This document shows, in pieces, positions 21,036 through 28,934 of a stretch of DNA of 64,000 nt (position 1 is its first letter; each line of letters begins with the position of its first letter). A model generated the notes under the pieces. The model was given only the letters and a program-made list of their open reading frames with translations, did no database searches and was not told where the DNA came from. Source of the stretch: Telluria beijingensis (GTDB lineage: Bacteria > Pseudomonadota > Gammaproteobacteria > Burkholderiales > Burkholderiaceae_D). Location of the stretch: assembly GCF_030770395.1 (NCBI RefSeq), contig NZ_CP132480.1, positions 850,821-914,820 on the forward strand, given 5' to 3'. The translations under genes and the position numbers were made by a program.

Positions 21036-22299
21036 TACCATCTCGATGATCGGTCTGGGTTACATCGGTCTCCCTACCGCTGCGATGTTTGCGTCGCGCA
21101 AGAAGAACGTCATCGGCGTCGACATCAACCAGGATGCGGTCGACACCATCAATAGCGGCCAGACCCATATCGTCGAGCCCGACCTCGACATGATCGTCGC
21201 CGCCGCCGTCAACCAGGGCTACCTGAAGGCCTCGACCACCGTGCAGCCGGCCGACGCCTTCCTGATCGCGGTGCCGACGCCGTTCCGCGGCGACCACGAA
21301 CCCGACGTGACCTACGTCGAGGCGGCGGCGCGCTCGATCGCGCCGGTGCTCAAGAAGGGCGACCTGGTGATCCTCGAATCGACCTCGCCGGTGGGCACCA
21401 CCGAGCGCCTGGCCACCTTGCTGGCCGAAGAGCGCCCGGACCTCAAGATCCCGCTCGGCCCGGACGACGAAGCCGACATCAATCTCGCCTACTGCCCCGA
21501 GCGCGTGTTGCCGGGCAAGGTGATCCACGAACTGGTGTCGAACGACCGCATCATCGGCGGCATCACCAAGGCCTGCTCCGAGCGCGCCATCGCGCTGTAC
21601 CAGACCTTCGTGCAGGGCGAGTGCATCGAGACCAATTCGCGCACCGCCGAGATGTGCAAGCTCACCGAGAATTCCTTCCGCGACGTGAACATCGCCTTCG
21701 CCAACGAGCTGTCGGTCATCTGCGGTAAACTCGGCATCGACGTGTGGGAACTGATCGCGCTGGCCAACCGCCACCCGCGCGTCAACGTGCTGCGTCCGGG
21801 ACCGGGCGTGGGCGGTCACTGCATCGCGGTCGACCCGTGGTTCATCGTGCACAGCGCACCGGAACAAGCGAAGCTGATCCGGGCGGCGCGCGAAGTCAAC
21901 GACTACAAGCCGCACTGGGTGCTCGAGAAGGTGAAAGAAGAAGTGGCGGCCTACCTCGCCGCCAACCCCGAGCGCAAGGAATCGGACGTGACGATCGCCT
22001 GCTTCGGCCTGGCCTTCAAGCCCGATATCGACGACCTGCGCGAAAGCCCGGCGCTCGACATCGCCGCCGAGATCGCGAAGACGCACAGCAGCCGCGTGAT
22101 CGTGGTCGAGCCGAACATCTCGGCGCTGCCGGCCAGCCTCGACAAGGGCGAGCTGCGCACGCCGCAGGATGCGCTGGCGCGCTCGCAGATCGTGGTCATG
22201 CTGGTCAACCACAAGCCGTTCCTGGCGCTCAAGGAGTCGCTGTTCGCCGACAAGGTGGTGATCGACACCTGCGGCTATCTCAGCGCCACCGGCCGCTAA
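21019..22299 (+). CDS. wecC: UDP-N-acetyl-D-mannosamine dehydrogenase
   Basis: A 426-residue NAD-dependent enzyme oxidising UDP-ManNAc to UDP-ManNAcA. The Rossmann start [14 protein letters not shown], the middle block [28 protein letters not shown] and the catalytic cysteine in [17 protein letters not shown] are all present, followed by the C-terminal UDP-binding domain ([19 protein letters not shown]). It directly follows and overlaps wecB, so the two provide ManNAc/ManNAcA precursors for the polysaccharide assembled by the next transferases. Confidence 0.94.
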   Translation: MSSTFDTISMIGLGYIGLPTAAMFASRKKNVIGVDINQDAVDTINSGQTHIVEPDLDMIVAAAVNQGYLKASTTVQPADAFLIAVPTPFRGDHEPDVTYVEAAARSIAPVLKKGDLVILESTSPVGTTERLATLLAEERPDLKIPLGPDDEADINLAYCPERVLPGKVIHELVSNDRIIGGITKACSERAIALYQTFVQGECIETNSRTAEMCKLTENSFRDVNIAFANELSVICGKLGIDVWELIALANRHPRVNVLRPGPGVGGHCIAVDPWFIVHSAPEQAKLIRAAREVNDYKPHWVLEKVKEEVAAYLAANPERKESDVTIACFGLAFKPDIDDLRESPALDIAAEIAKTHSSRVIVVEPNISALPASLDKGELRTPQDALARSQIVVMLVNHKPFLALKESLFADKVVIDTCGYLSATGR

Positions 22300-22318
22300 G
22301 ACGCGCAAGGAAGACGAT

Positions 22319-23530
22319 ATGCGGGTTCTCCACGTCCTGGATCATTCGATCCCGATGCACAGCGGCTATACCTTCCGCACCCGATCGATCCTGCGCGAAC
22401 AGCGCGCGCTGGGCTGGGAGACCTTCCATGTGACGGGCTCCAAGCACGACTCGGGCGACCTGCGCGAGGAAACGGTGGATGGCCTGCACTTCTACCGCAC
22501 CGCGTATTCCGCCAGCCCGCTGGCGAAACTACCGGTGCTGAACCAGCTGCAGGTGATCGATGGCCTCGAGCGCCGCCTGGCCGAGATCATCCCGCTGGTC
22601 AAGCCCGACGTGCTGCACGCGCATTCGCCCGCGCTGAACGCGATCGCGGCCCTGCGCGCCGGCAGGAAGTTCGGCATTCCCGTGGTCTACGAAGTGCGCG
22701 CCTTCTGGGAAGACGCCGCAGTCGACCACGGCACCTCGACCGAGGGCGGCCTGCGCTACCGCCTGACGCGCGCGCTGGAAACCCATGCGCTCAAGCGCGC
22801 CGACGCCGTCACCACCATCTGCGAAGGCCTGCGCCGCGACATCGTGGCGCGCGGCATCCCGGCCGACAAGATCACGGTGATCCCGAACGCGGTCGACATC
22901 GACAAGTTCGCCGTCGGCGGCGTGGCCGACCAGGACCTCAAGGGCAAATTGGGCCTGCAGGGCGCGCGCCTGATCGGCTTCATCGGCTCGTTCTATGCCT
23001 ACGAGGGGCTGGACATCCTGCTGCGCGCGGTGCCCGCCTTGACGGCCGAACGGCCCGACCTGCGTGTGCTGCTGGTCGGCGGCGGCCCGGAAGACGCGCG
23101 CCTGCGCCAGATGGCCAAGGACCTGGGCATCGCCGACAAGGTGGTGTTCACGGGACGGGTGCCGCACGAACAGGTGCCGATGTACTACGACCTGCTCGAC
23201 GTGCTGGTCTATCCGCGCCTGTCGATGCGCCTGACCGACCTGGTCACGCCGCTCAAGCCGCTCGAGGCGATGGCCCAGGGCCGGGTGCTGGCCGCGTCCG
23301 ACGTCGGCGGCCACCAGGAACTGATCGTCGACGGCAAGACCGGCGTGCTGTTCAAGGCCGACGACCCGCAGGCGCTGGCCGACAAGGTCGGCGCCCTGGC
23401 CGACGCCCAGGCCGAGTGGCCGGCGCTGCGCGCGGCCGGCCGCCAGTTCGTGGAAAGCGAACGTAACTGGAAAGCCAGCGTCGACCGCTATAAAAGCATC
23501 TACGGTCGCCTGACCGGCGCCGCGGCCTGA
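22319..23530 (+). CDS. GT4 glycosyltransferase, exosortase-associated type
   Basis: A 403-residue GT-B transferase. Its start, MRVLHVLDHSIPMHSGYTFRT, is characteristic of the glycosyltransferase subgroup found in exosortase A/EPS loci of Betaproteobacteria. The GT4 C-terminal donor site reads GFIGSFYAYEGLD, then PRLSMRLTDLVTPLKPLEAMAQGR with the EX7E-type region, and SDVGGHQELI. It should add a sugar to the growing lipid-linked repeat on the cytoplasmic face. The stop codon shares a base with the next start, so the two transferases are coupled. Confidence 0.88.
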   Translation: MRVLHVLDHSIPMHSGYTFRTRSILREQRALGWETFHVTGSKHDSGDLREETVDGLHFYRTAYSASPLAKLPVLNQLQVIDGLERRLAEIIPLVKPDVLHAHSPALNAIAALRAGRKFGIPVVYEVRAFWEDAAVDHGTSTEGGLRYRLTRALETHALKRADAVTTICEGLRRDIVARGIPADKITVIPNAVDIDKFAVGGVADQDLKGKLGLQGARLIGFIGSFYAYEGLDILLRAVPALTAERPDLRVLLVGGGPEDARLRQMAKDLGIADKVVFTGRVPHEQVPMYYDLLDVLVYPRLSMRLTDLVTPLKPLEAMAQGRVLAASDVGGHQELIVDGKTGVLFKADDPQALADKVGALADAQAEWPALRAAGRQFVESERNWKASVDRYKSIYGRLTGAAA

Positions 23531-24702
23531 TGAAGATCCTGACCTTCAGCACGCTGTTCCCGAATAGCGAAAAGCCGGGCCACGGGATTTTCGTGGAAAC
23601 CCGGCTGCGCCACCTGGTGGCCAGCGGCCAGGTCGAGGCGCGGGTGGTGGCGCCGGCGCCGTGGTTTCCTTCCTCGCATCCGATGTTCGGGCAGTATGCG
23701 CGCCAGGCCCGGGTGCCGCGCCGCGAGGTGCGCCACGGCATCCAGGTCGAGCACCCGCGCTACGTGGTGCTGCCGAAGATCGGCATGAACGTGGCGCCGG
23801 GCCTGCTGTTCCAGTCGGCCAAGGGCACTATCGGACGCATGATCGACGAAGGCCATGACTTCGACCTGATCGATGCCCATTATTTTTATCCGGATGGCGT
23901 AGCGGCGGCGCTGCTGGCGCGCTACTTCAACAAGCCGTTCGTGATCACGGCGCGCGGCTCGGATATCACGCTGTTCCCGCAATACGCGCTGCCGCGCAAG
24001 ATGATCCTGTGGGCCGCCAAACGGGCCGATGCCGTCATCACCGTCTGCAATGCGTTGCGCGACGAAGTGATCGGGCTGGGCATCGATCCGGCGCGCGTGA
24101 CCTCGCTGCGCAATGGCGTCGACCTGCAGCTGTTCCGGCCGCCGGAGCAGCGGCAGGAACAGCCTTTTACCCTGATCACGGTCGGCCACCTGGTGCCGGT
24201 CAAGGCCCAGGAATTGAGCATCGGCGCCTTGCCGCTGCTGCCTGGTGTGTGCCTGGTGATCGCCGGCGACGGACCGAACCGCGGGATGCTCGAGAACCTC
24301 GTGCGCGAACTGAAGCTCGAGGACCGCGTGACCTTTTTGGGCGCCGTCTCGCAGCAGGAGTTGCGCATCCAGTATGGCCAGGCCGATGCGATGGTGCTGT
24401 CGTCCAGCCGCGAAGGCTGGGCCAATGTGCTGCTCGAATCGATGGCCTGCGGCACCCCGGCGGTGGCCAGCCGCGTGTACGGCACACCCGAAGTCGTGGC
24501 GGCGCCCGAAGCCGGCGTGTTGATGGACGAGCGCACGCCGCAAGGCGTGGCCGACGCCGTCAACCGGTTGCGCGCCAACTATCCCGAGCGCGCCGCCGTG
24601 CGCCGCTATGCCGAAGGCTTCAGCTGGGACGACACCACCGCCGGCCAGCTGCGGCTGTTCCGGTCCATCCTCGAGCAGGGCGAAGCGCTGGCCGTGGCGT
24701 AA
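23530..24702 (+). CDS. GT4 glycosyltransferase
   Basis: A 390-residue GT-B transferase. It starts MKILTFSTLFPNSEKPGHGIFVETRL, has an acceptor-side HYFYPDGVAAALLARYF and TARGSDI, and donor-side motifs VGHLVPVKAQ, IAGDGPNRGMLE and SSSREGWANVLLESMACGTPAVAS (EX7E). This group is typical of exosortase-linked EPS clusters. It is the last gene of the wecBC block, and its start overlaps the stop of the previous transferase (TGATG). No flippase or polymerase is encoded in the window, so the rest of the pathway lies elsewhere. Confidence 0.88.
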   Translation: MKILTFSTLFPNSEKPGHGIFVETRLRHLVASGQVEARVVAPAPWFPSSHPMFGQYARQARVPRREVRHGIQVEHPRYVVLPKIGMNVAPGLLFQSAKGTIGRMIDEGHDFDLIDAHYFYPDGVAAALLARYFNKPFVITARGSDITLFPQYALPRKMILWAAKRADAVITVCNALRDEVIGLGIDPARVTSLRNGVDLQLFRPPEQRQEQPFTLITVGHLVPVKAQELSIGALPLLPGVCLVIAGDGPNRGMLENLVRELKLEDRVTFLGAVSQQELRIQYGQADAMVLSSSREGWANVLLESMACGTPAVASRVYGTPEVVAAPEAGVLMDERTPQGVADAVNRLRANYPERAAVRRYAEGFSWDDTTAGQLRLFRSILEQGEALAVA

Positions 24703-24739
24703 GCGTTCACAGCGGTGTCGCTGGCGCGGTGCCGCGAGC

Positions 24740-25276
24740 TTATCGACGAACAAAGTTCAGCAGGGGAGCCGAATGCGCGTGGCCACTGGCCAGTCCGACA
24801 AAGCGAAAGCCGGCTGCTTCGAGCGCGCGGCGCGACGCTACATTATTACGATCGACTTGTGCGTGGAGCGGCAGTTGGCCGGGGCTGACATGACCGCTCA
24901 GCCATCGCAGCGCTGCTGAAGCAATGCCTTGAGCGCGATACTGCAGTTCGACCAGATAGGAAACGCGACCGTGCTCGAGGCACAACAGGCCGACTGGCAT
25001 ACCTTCAGGATAGGTGGCCAGCAAGAAGCTGCATGCCGTGTCACGGGCGTCGTACCATTCGTTGGCCAAGGTGTCGGCGCGCACATGGCGATCGCTGGCG
25101 CAAAGCGTTGCGCAGTCCTCGTCCCTGCGCAGCAGCCATTTTACCTGTGCCCGGTGCTGCGGCATCAGCGCCAGGGCCTGGATGGACAGGCCGCCTGCGG
25201 TACGGAAGTCGACCCGGTCCGATTGCAGGCGCAGCCCGTCCGGAAGACACTCCATGCCGGCCGGGCCGTCAATCAC
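24740..25276 (-). CDS. GNAT-family acetyltransferase
   Basis: A 178-residue GNAT-fold protein. The acetyl-CoA loop is YRAQGIASAALRWL (R/Q-x-x-G-x-A form), preceded by the strand GRVSYLVELQ, and the C-terminal block VDRNNVASRRALEAAGFRFVG is the usual GNAT motif B. The GTG at 25276 is the best start because it overlaps the stop of the upstream gene (GTGA), implying coupled translation; an ATG 21 bases further in is the alternative. It would acetylate a small molecule or a protein, perhaps the product of the coupled unknown gene. It ends tail to tail with the glycosyltransferase. Confidence 0.75.
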   Translation of the reverse strand: MIDGPAGMECLPDGLRLQSDRVDFRTAGGLSIQALALMPQHRAQVKWLLRRDEDCATLCASDRHVRADTLANEWYDARDTACSFLLATYPEGMPVGLLCLEHGRVSYLVELQYRAQGIASAALRWLSGHVSPGQLPLHAQVDRNNVASRRALEAAGFRFVGLASGHAHSAPLLNFVRR

Positions 25277-26106
25277 GCTGGACGCGCCTGAATGTGCTCG
25301 TCGGCTTTGGCAAGGGTTTCGCGCATGTCCTGCTGGTTGCAAGCCTCGATGATGCCGCTCACATCGCGCCCCCTGTTGGCTTGATGGTCGAGGGCATGGC
25401 CCAGCGACACGACACTCTCGCTGGCGCCGGCGCTTTTAAGGTCAAGAAGAAACGCGATGCGCTGCTGCTTGGGCGTGACAACTCCGCGATGGGCTTCAGC
25501 CATGAAATCGTTAGCGAGCTTCTGCTTTTTGCGTTCCTCTACATGGTCGTTGAGGCCCTCACGGTCCATGCGTTCCTGTATCGCCTCACGGTCCGTGTGG
25601 TTGGCCAGCCTGTCCCTCGCTTTCTGGGCGTGTTGCGCCATGCGAGCGGCGGCGTCGGCTTCGAAATCGCGGGCATTCTTGGCCCATTCTGCTTTTTGTG
25701 CATCCGCCTGCCTGTTCCAGAATTCCGCGAGTGCGAATCCGCCATTGGAAATAGCCTGGAACATGTCGAGATTCTGTCCGGTCTTGTTTTCGACCAGGGT
25801 TTGCGCGGCTTTTTGCGCAGCAGCGTAGGCTCCGACTTCGACGGCTTTCTCCACCACGGCCATTGCCTGCGAAGTGGCCAGCGGGATTGGACCGGCGTAA
25901 CCAGTTTCTGCCACCGTCCTCGCACACATGATTGACTTCTGTACGAAGTCGGAGATCGGGTGCCCCGTCGAAGGTTCATTTCTGGCTGCGCAAAAGCCTT
26001 GGTGTAGAGAATAGGCGGTTCCTGCCTGAGAAGCATACTTCGCGCCCCTTGCTGCAGCGGTGTACATGCGTTGGCCTGCCATCCGGGCGGCGCGATTGAA
26101 AGCCAT
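25273..26106 (-). CDS. Unknown alanine-rich protein coupled to a GNAT acetyltransferase
   Basis: A 277-residue protein I do not recognise. It begins MAFNRAARMAGQRMYTAAARGAKYASQAG, a basic amphipathic stretch, and continues with alanine-rich helices (MAVVEKAVEVGAYAAAQKAAQTLV). The region FWNRQADAQKAEWAKNARDFEADAAARMAQHAQKARD is likely coiled coil. There is no signal peptide or membrane segment. The ATG at 26106 has a good ribosome site (AGAGAGGTC); 12 codons upstream are also open. It overlaps the acetyltransferase gene by four bases. Composition is less GC-rich than its neighbours and the promoter region on its 5' side is A/T-rich, suggesting acquisition. A secreted effector with a modifying partner is one possibility, but that is speculation. 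Confidence 0.6.
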   Translation of the reverse strand: MAFNRAARMAGQRMYTAAARGAKYASQAGTAYSLHQGFCAARNEPSTGHPISDFVQKSIMCARTVAETGYAGPIPLATSQAMAVVEKAVEVGAYAAAQKAAQTLVENKTGQNLDMFQAISNGGFALAEFWNRQADAQKAEWAKNARDFEADAAARMAQHAQKARDRLANHTDREAIQERMDREGLNDHVEERKKQKLANDFMAEAHRGVVTPKQQRIAFLLDLKSAGASESVVSLGHALDHQANRGRDVSGIIEACNQQDMRETLAKADEHIQARPA

Positions 26107-26286
26107 ATGACCTCTCTTGTAGTGGTTTGGAATGCAATGCATTAATCAATATAGCATTCAAGTTGCAAATAATTCTACAGATTTTATTATTAAAAGATAT
26201 GCGGCAACGTAGGCAATATTCATCGCCGTCACGGGCGGGTCATATTTCGCAATTACATTCGCCTGCATCAGGTAGTCCGAGGGGCG

Positions 26287-27531
26287 ATGCATGGCGTGGA
26301 GCGATTCGACAGTCGGGACGGCGTTGGCAGTCGTCGGAAAGCCCGCCTTGTGAGGGAGGGCGACTTGCAACGTAGCATTGCCGGCAAGAAGATTCTATTG
26401 CTCAGCGTTCCCGCTGGCGCCGGCCACACCCGGGTCGCCGAGGCGATCCGCGCCTGCGCCGCTACCGGGTATGCGCAAGTCGAGGCAATCCACCTGGATG
26501 CGATGGCCTTCGCCACGCCGCGCCTGCGGAAGGTCTATACCGATTTCTACCTGCTCCTGATTGGCCGCGTGCCGGGCCTGTGGCGCCATGTCTACCGGTT
26601 GACCGACACCGCGCGACCGGATGGGCTGTTCAACCGCCTGCGGCGCTGGATCGAGCGGCGCGACTGCCGGGTGCTGGCCGACGAAATCGGCGCACTGGCG
26701 CCGGATGCCATCGTCTGCACCCACTTCCAGCCGGCCGAGATCCTCGCGCAGCGGATCGCGGCCGGGGAACTCTCCTGCCCGCTATGGGTGCAGGTGACCG
26801 ATTTCGACCTGCACCGCATGTGGATCCACCCGCATGTGACCGGCTATTTTGCGGCCAACGAGGAAGTGGCGTTCCGCATGCGCGAGCAGGGCGTCCCGGC
26901 GCAGGCGATCCACGTGGCCGGCATTCCCACCATGCCGGCCTTCGCGCAGCAACACGATCGCGCCGAGTGCGCCCGCGCGCTGGGCCTCGATCCTGCGCGC
27001 AAGACCGTGTTGCTGATGGGGGGCGGCGCCGGCCTGGGTGGCCTGAGCCGGGTGGCCGAAAAGCTGCTGGCCGTCCCCGGCGACTTCCAGCTGATCGCCC
27101 TGGCCGGCAATAACGCGGCCGAGCTGGCGGCCCTGCGGCGCCTGGCCGCGCGGTATCCGGGGCGGCTGGCGGCGCAGGGCTTCACCGACCGGGTCGAGCG
27201 CCTGATGGCCTGCGCCGACCTGGTGGTGACCAAGCCGGGCGGCGCGACCAGCGCCGAATGCCTGGCGCTGGGCCTGCCCATGATCGTCAATGCGCCGATC
27301 CCGGGCCAGGAAGAGCACAACGCGAACTACCTGCTCGAGCATGGCGCGGCGCTCAAGGCCTGCGACCTGACGACGCTGGAATACCGGGTGCGCCACCTGC
27401 TGGCGCATCCGGACCAGTTGCAGGCGATGGCCGCGCGCGCGCGCGCGCTGGGCCGGCCGCACGCCGCCATGCAGGTGCTGGAGACCGTACTGGTCCAATG
27501 CAACAACCCATGTGAAGAGGCGTATGGTTGA
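26287..27531 (+). CDS. MGDG-synthase-like glycosyltransferase (GT28 type)
   Basis: A 414-residue GT-B transferase. Near residue 40 it has LLLSVPAGAGHTRVAEAI, the N-terminal loop of diacylglycerol glucosyl/galactosyltransferases, and near residue 315 the UDP-binding block DLVVTKPGGATSAECLALGLPMIVNAPIPGQEEHNANYL. It should transfer a sugar from UDP-sugar onto a membrane lipid at the inner-membrane surface. The annotated ATG leaves about 30 weakly conserved residues; GTG codons near 26350 are alternative starts. The next gene starts inside its last codons (8-base overlap), so the membrane protein that follows probably works with it. Confidence 0.82.
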   Translation: MHGVERFDSRDGVGSRRKARLVREGDLQRSIAGKKILLLSVPAGAGHTRVAEAIRACAATGYAQVEAIHLDAMAFATPRLRKVYTDFYLLLIGRVPGLWRHVYRLTDTARPDGLFNRLRRWIERRDCRVLADEIGALAPDAIVCTHFQPAEILAQRIAAGELSCPLWVQVTDFDLHRMWIHPHVTGYFAANEEVAFRMREQGVPAQAIHVAGIPTMPAFAQQHDRAECARALGLDPARKTVLLMGGGAGLGGLSRVAEKLLAVPGDFQLIALAGNNAAELAALRRLAARYPGRLAAQGFTDRVERLMACADLVVTKPGGATSAECLALGLPMIVNAPIPGQEEHNANYLLEHGAALKACDLTTLEYRVRHLLAHPDQLQAMAARARALGRPHAAMQVLETVLVQCNNPCEEAYG

Positions 27532-27991
27532 ATTGTCGGAAGGGGGCCGGGTTGTTTCGATGGTGGGGGCGGTACTGGTGGCGGCCTACCTGTTCGCACG
27601 GGTGGAAGTGGAAATCGAAGGCGGGGCCGGCTGGGCGGCGAACCTGCCGACCTGGCGCATCGAGCAGCACCCGCTACTCGACATCTTCATGGGCGGGCGC
27701 GCGCTGACCGGCTACCACTTGTGGATGTTCGCCTTCATCGGGCTGATCTTCCACTTCCCCCTGTTCTTCATGGGGCAGTGGTCGCTTGAGCTCGAGGCCT
27801 GCGTGGCGGCCTCGATCATGCTGTTCTGGATCGTCGAAGACTTCCTGTGGTTCGTCATCAATCCCGCCTTTGGCTGGCGCCGTTTCAGGCAGGAGCTGGT
27901 GCCCTGGCATAAGCACTGGGCCTTCGGCGCGCCGGTCGACTACTGGATATTCGGCGCCATCAGCCTGCTGCTGTTCTGGTACGGGTCCTGA
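27524..27991 (+). CDS. Membrane protein coupled to the glycosyltransferase
   Basis: A 155-residue integral membrane protein with about four hydrophobic helices (VSMVGAVLVAAYLFARV, YHLWMFAFIGLIFHFPLFF, CVAASIMLFWIVEDFLWFVI and the C-terminal YWIFGAISLLLFWYGS). The helix WIVEDFLWFVINPAFGW and the HKHW motif are distinctive. I do not know the family. The start overlaps the end of the preceding glycosyltransferase (ATGGTTGA), so the two are made together. The last 58 coding bases plus the stop recur, slightly mutated, near 38.7 kb. An ATG four codons upstream is also possible. Confidence 0.75.
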   Translation: MVELSEGGRVVSMVGAVLVAAYLFARVEVEIEGGAGWAANLPTWRIEQHPLLDIFMGGRALTGYHLWMFAFIGLIFHFPLFFMGQWSLELEACVAASIMLFWIVEDFLWFVINPAFGWRRFRQELVPWHKHWAFGAPVDYWIFGAISLLLFWYGS

Positions 27992-27997
27992 GCCAGC
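27934..27997 (+). repeat. 64-bp direct repeat, copy 1
   Basis: The 3' end of the membrane-protein gene with its stop codon and 6 bases beyond. It matches 38707-38770 at 59 of 64 positions; all five differences are transitions. The copies lie in the same orientation and bracket the whole ATP-grasp/transglutaminase block. Confidence 0.85.
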
Positions 27998-27998
27998 C

Positions 27999-28934
27999 TC
28001 AGGTACCGTCCAGCAACGGCAACGGCGTCACCGTCACCTGCACGTTGAGCTCCTGCTTGCCGCCGCCGAGCACGATGCCGCGCAGCGGCGTCACGTCGCT
28101 GAAGTCGCGTCCCCATCCGAGCGTGATGTGCTCATGCTGCACCAGGCAGCGGTTGGTCGGGTCGAAATCGACCCAGCCCAGCGCCGGGCAGAATACCGAT
28201 ACCCAGGCGTGCGAGGCATCGGCGCCGACCAGGCGCGGCTTGCCTGCCGGTGGATGGGTCAGGATGTAGCCGCTGACGTAGCGCGCCGGCAGGCCGATGC
28301 TGCGCAGGCAGCCGATCATCAGCTGGGCGAAGTCCTGGCACACGCCGCGCCGGCCGCGCAATACCTGCTCGAGCGGCGTCGAGATGTCGGTGGCCTTGGC
28401 GTCGAATTCGAAGTCGTCGAAGATCCGGTAGGTCAGGTCGAGGGCCGCATCGAGCTGCGGCCGGCCGGGCGTGTAGCTGGCGCGGGCGTAGGCTTCGAGC
28501 TCGGGGAAACTGGTGACATGCGGCGACGCGTACAGATAGCGGCAGGCCTCCATCGTGGCAGCGCTTTTTTCCTTGCCCATCATGTCGCGCACGCATTCCC
28601 ACGGCAAGGTGCCGGCGATCTGCGCCAGGGTATGGCGCGCGCGTAGCGAGACCGTCGATTCGGCGTGCACCAGCAGCTTGTCGTGCGGGACGCTCAAGGC
28701 CACGTGGCGGGTGAGGTTGCCGAAGTAGTCGACACCGTCCTTGCCGTCATTGGCCACCGGGTCGAGCCAGATCAGGTGCGACTCGGTCTGCTGGCAGGGG
28801 AAGGAACGCGGGGTCAGGTGCAGGTATTGCTGCGACAGGGTGACCGTGCTGCTGTAGGCATAGCGGGTTTCATGCACCACGCGATAGCGCGCGCAGGTGC
28901 CGGTCGGCGAATCGATGCCGGGTTGCGCGATCAT
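27999..28934 (-). CDS. Transglutaminase-like protein of the ATP-grasp/alpha-E system
   Basis: A 311-residue protein of the bacterial transglutaminase-like group. The N-terminal beta domain YRVVHETRYAYSSTVTLSQQYLHLTPR is followed by the papain-like fold with catalytic Cys in GRRGVCQDFAQLM, His in ASHAWVSVF and Asp in GWVDFDPTN. Members are predicted to act as peptidases or to form/break isopeptide bonds on small peptides. The start overlaps the stop of the ATP-grasp/alpha-E fusion (ATGA), so they are made together. The same two domain types recur in this locus. Its natural substrate is unknown. Confidence 0.88.
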   Translation of the reverse strand: MIAQPGIDSPTGTCARYRVVHETRYAYSSTVTLSQQYLHLTPRSFPCQQTESHLIWLDPVANDGKDGVDYFGNLTRHVALSVPHDKLLVHAESTVSLRARHTLAQIAGTLPWECVRDMMGKEKSAATMEACRYLYASPHVTSFPELEAYARASYTPGRPQLDAALDLTYRIFDDFEFDAKATDISTPLEQVLRGRRGVCQDFAQLMIGCLRSIGLPARYVSGYILTHPPAGKPRLVGADASHAWVSVFCPALGWVDFDPTNRCLVQHEHITLGWGRDFSDVTPLRGIVLGGGKQELNVQVTVTPLPLLDGT

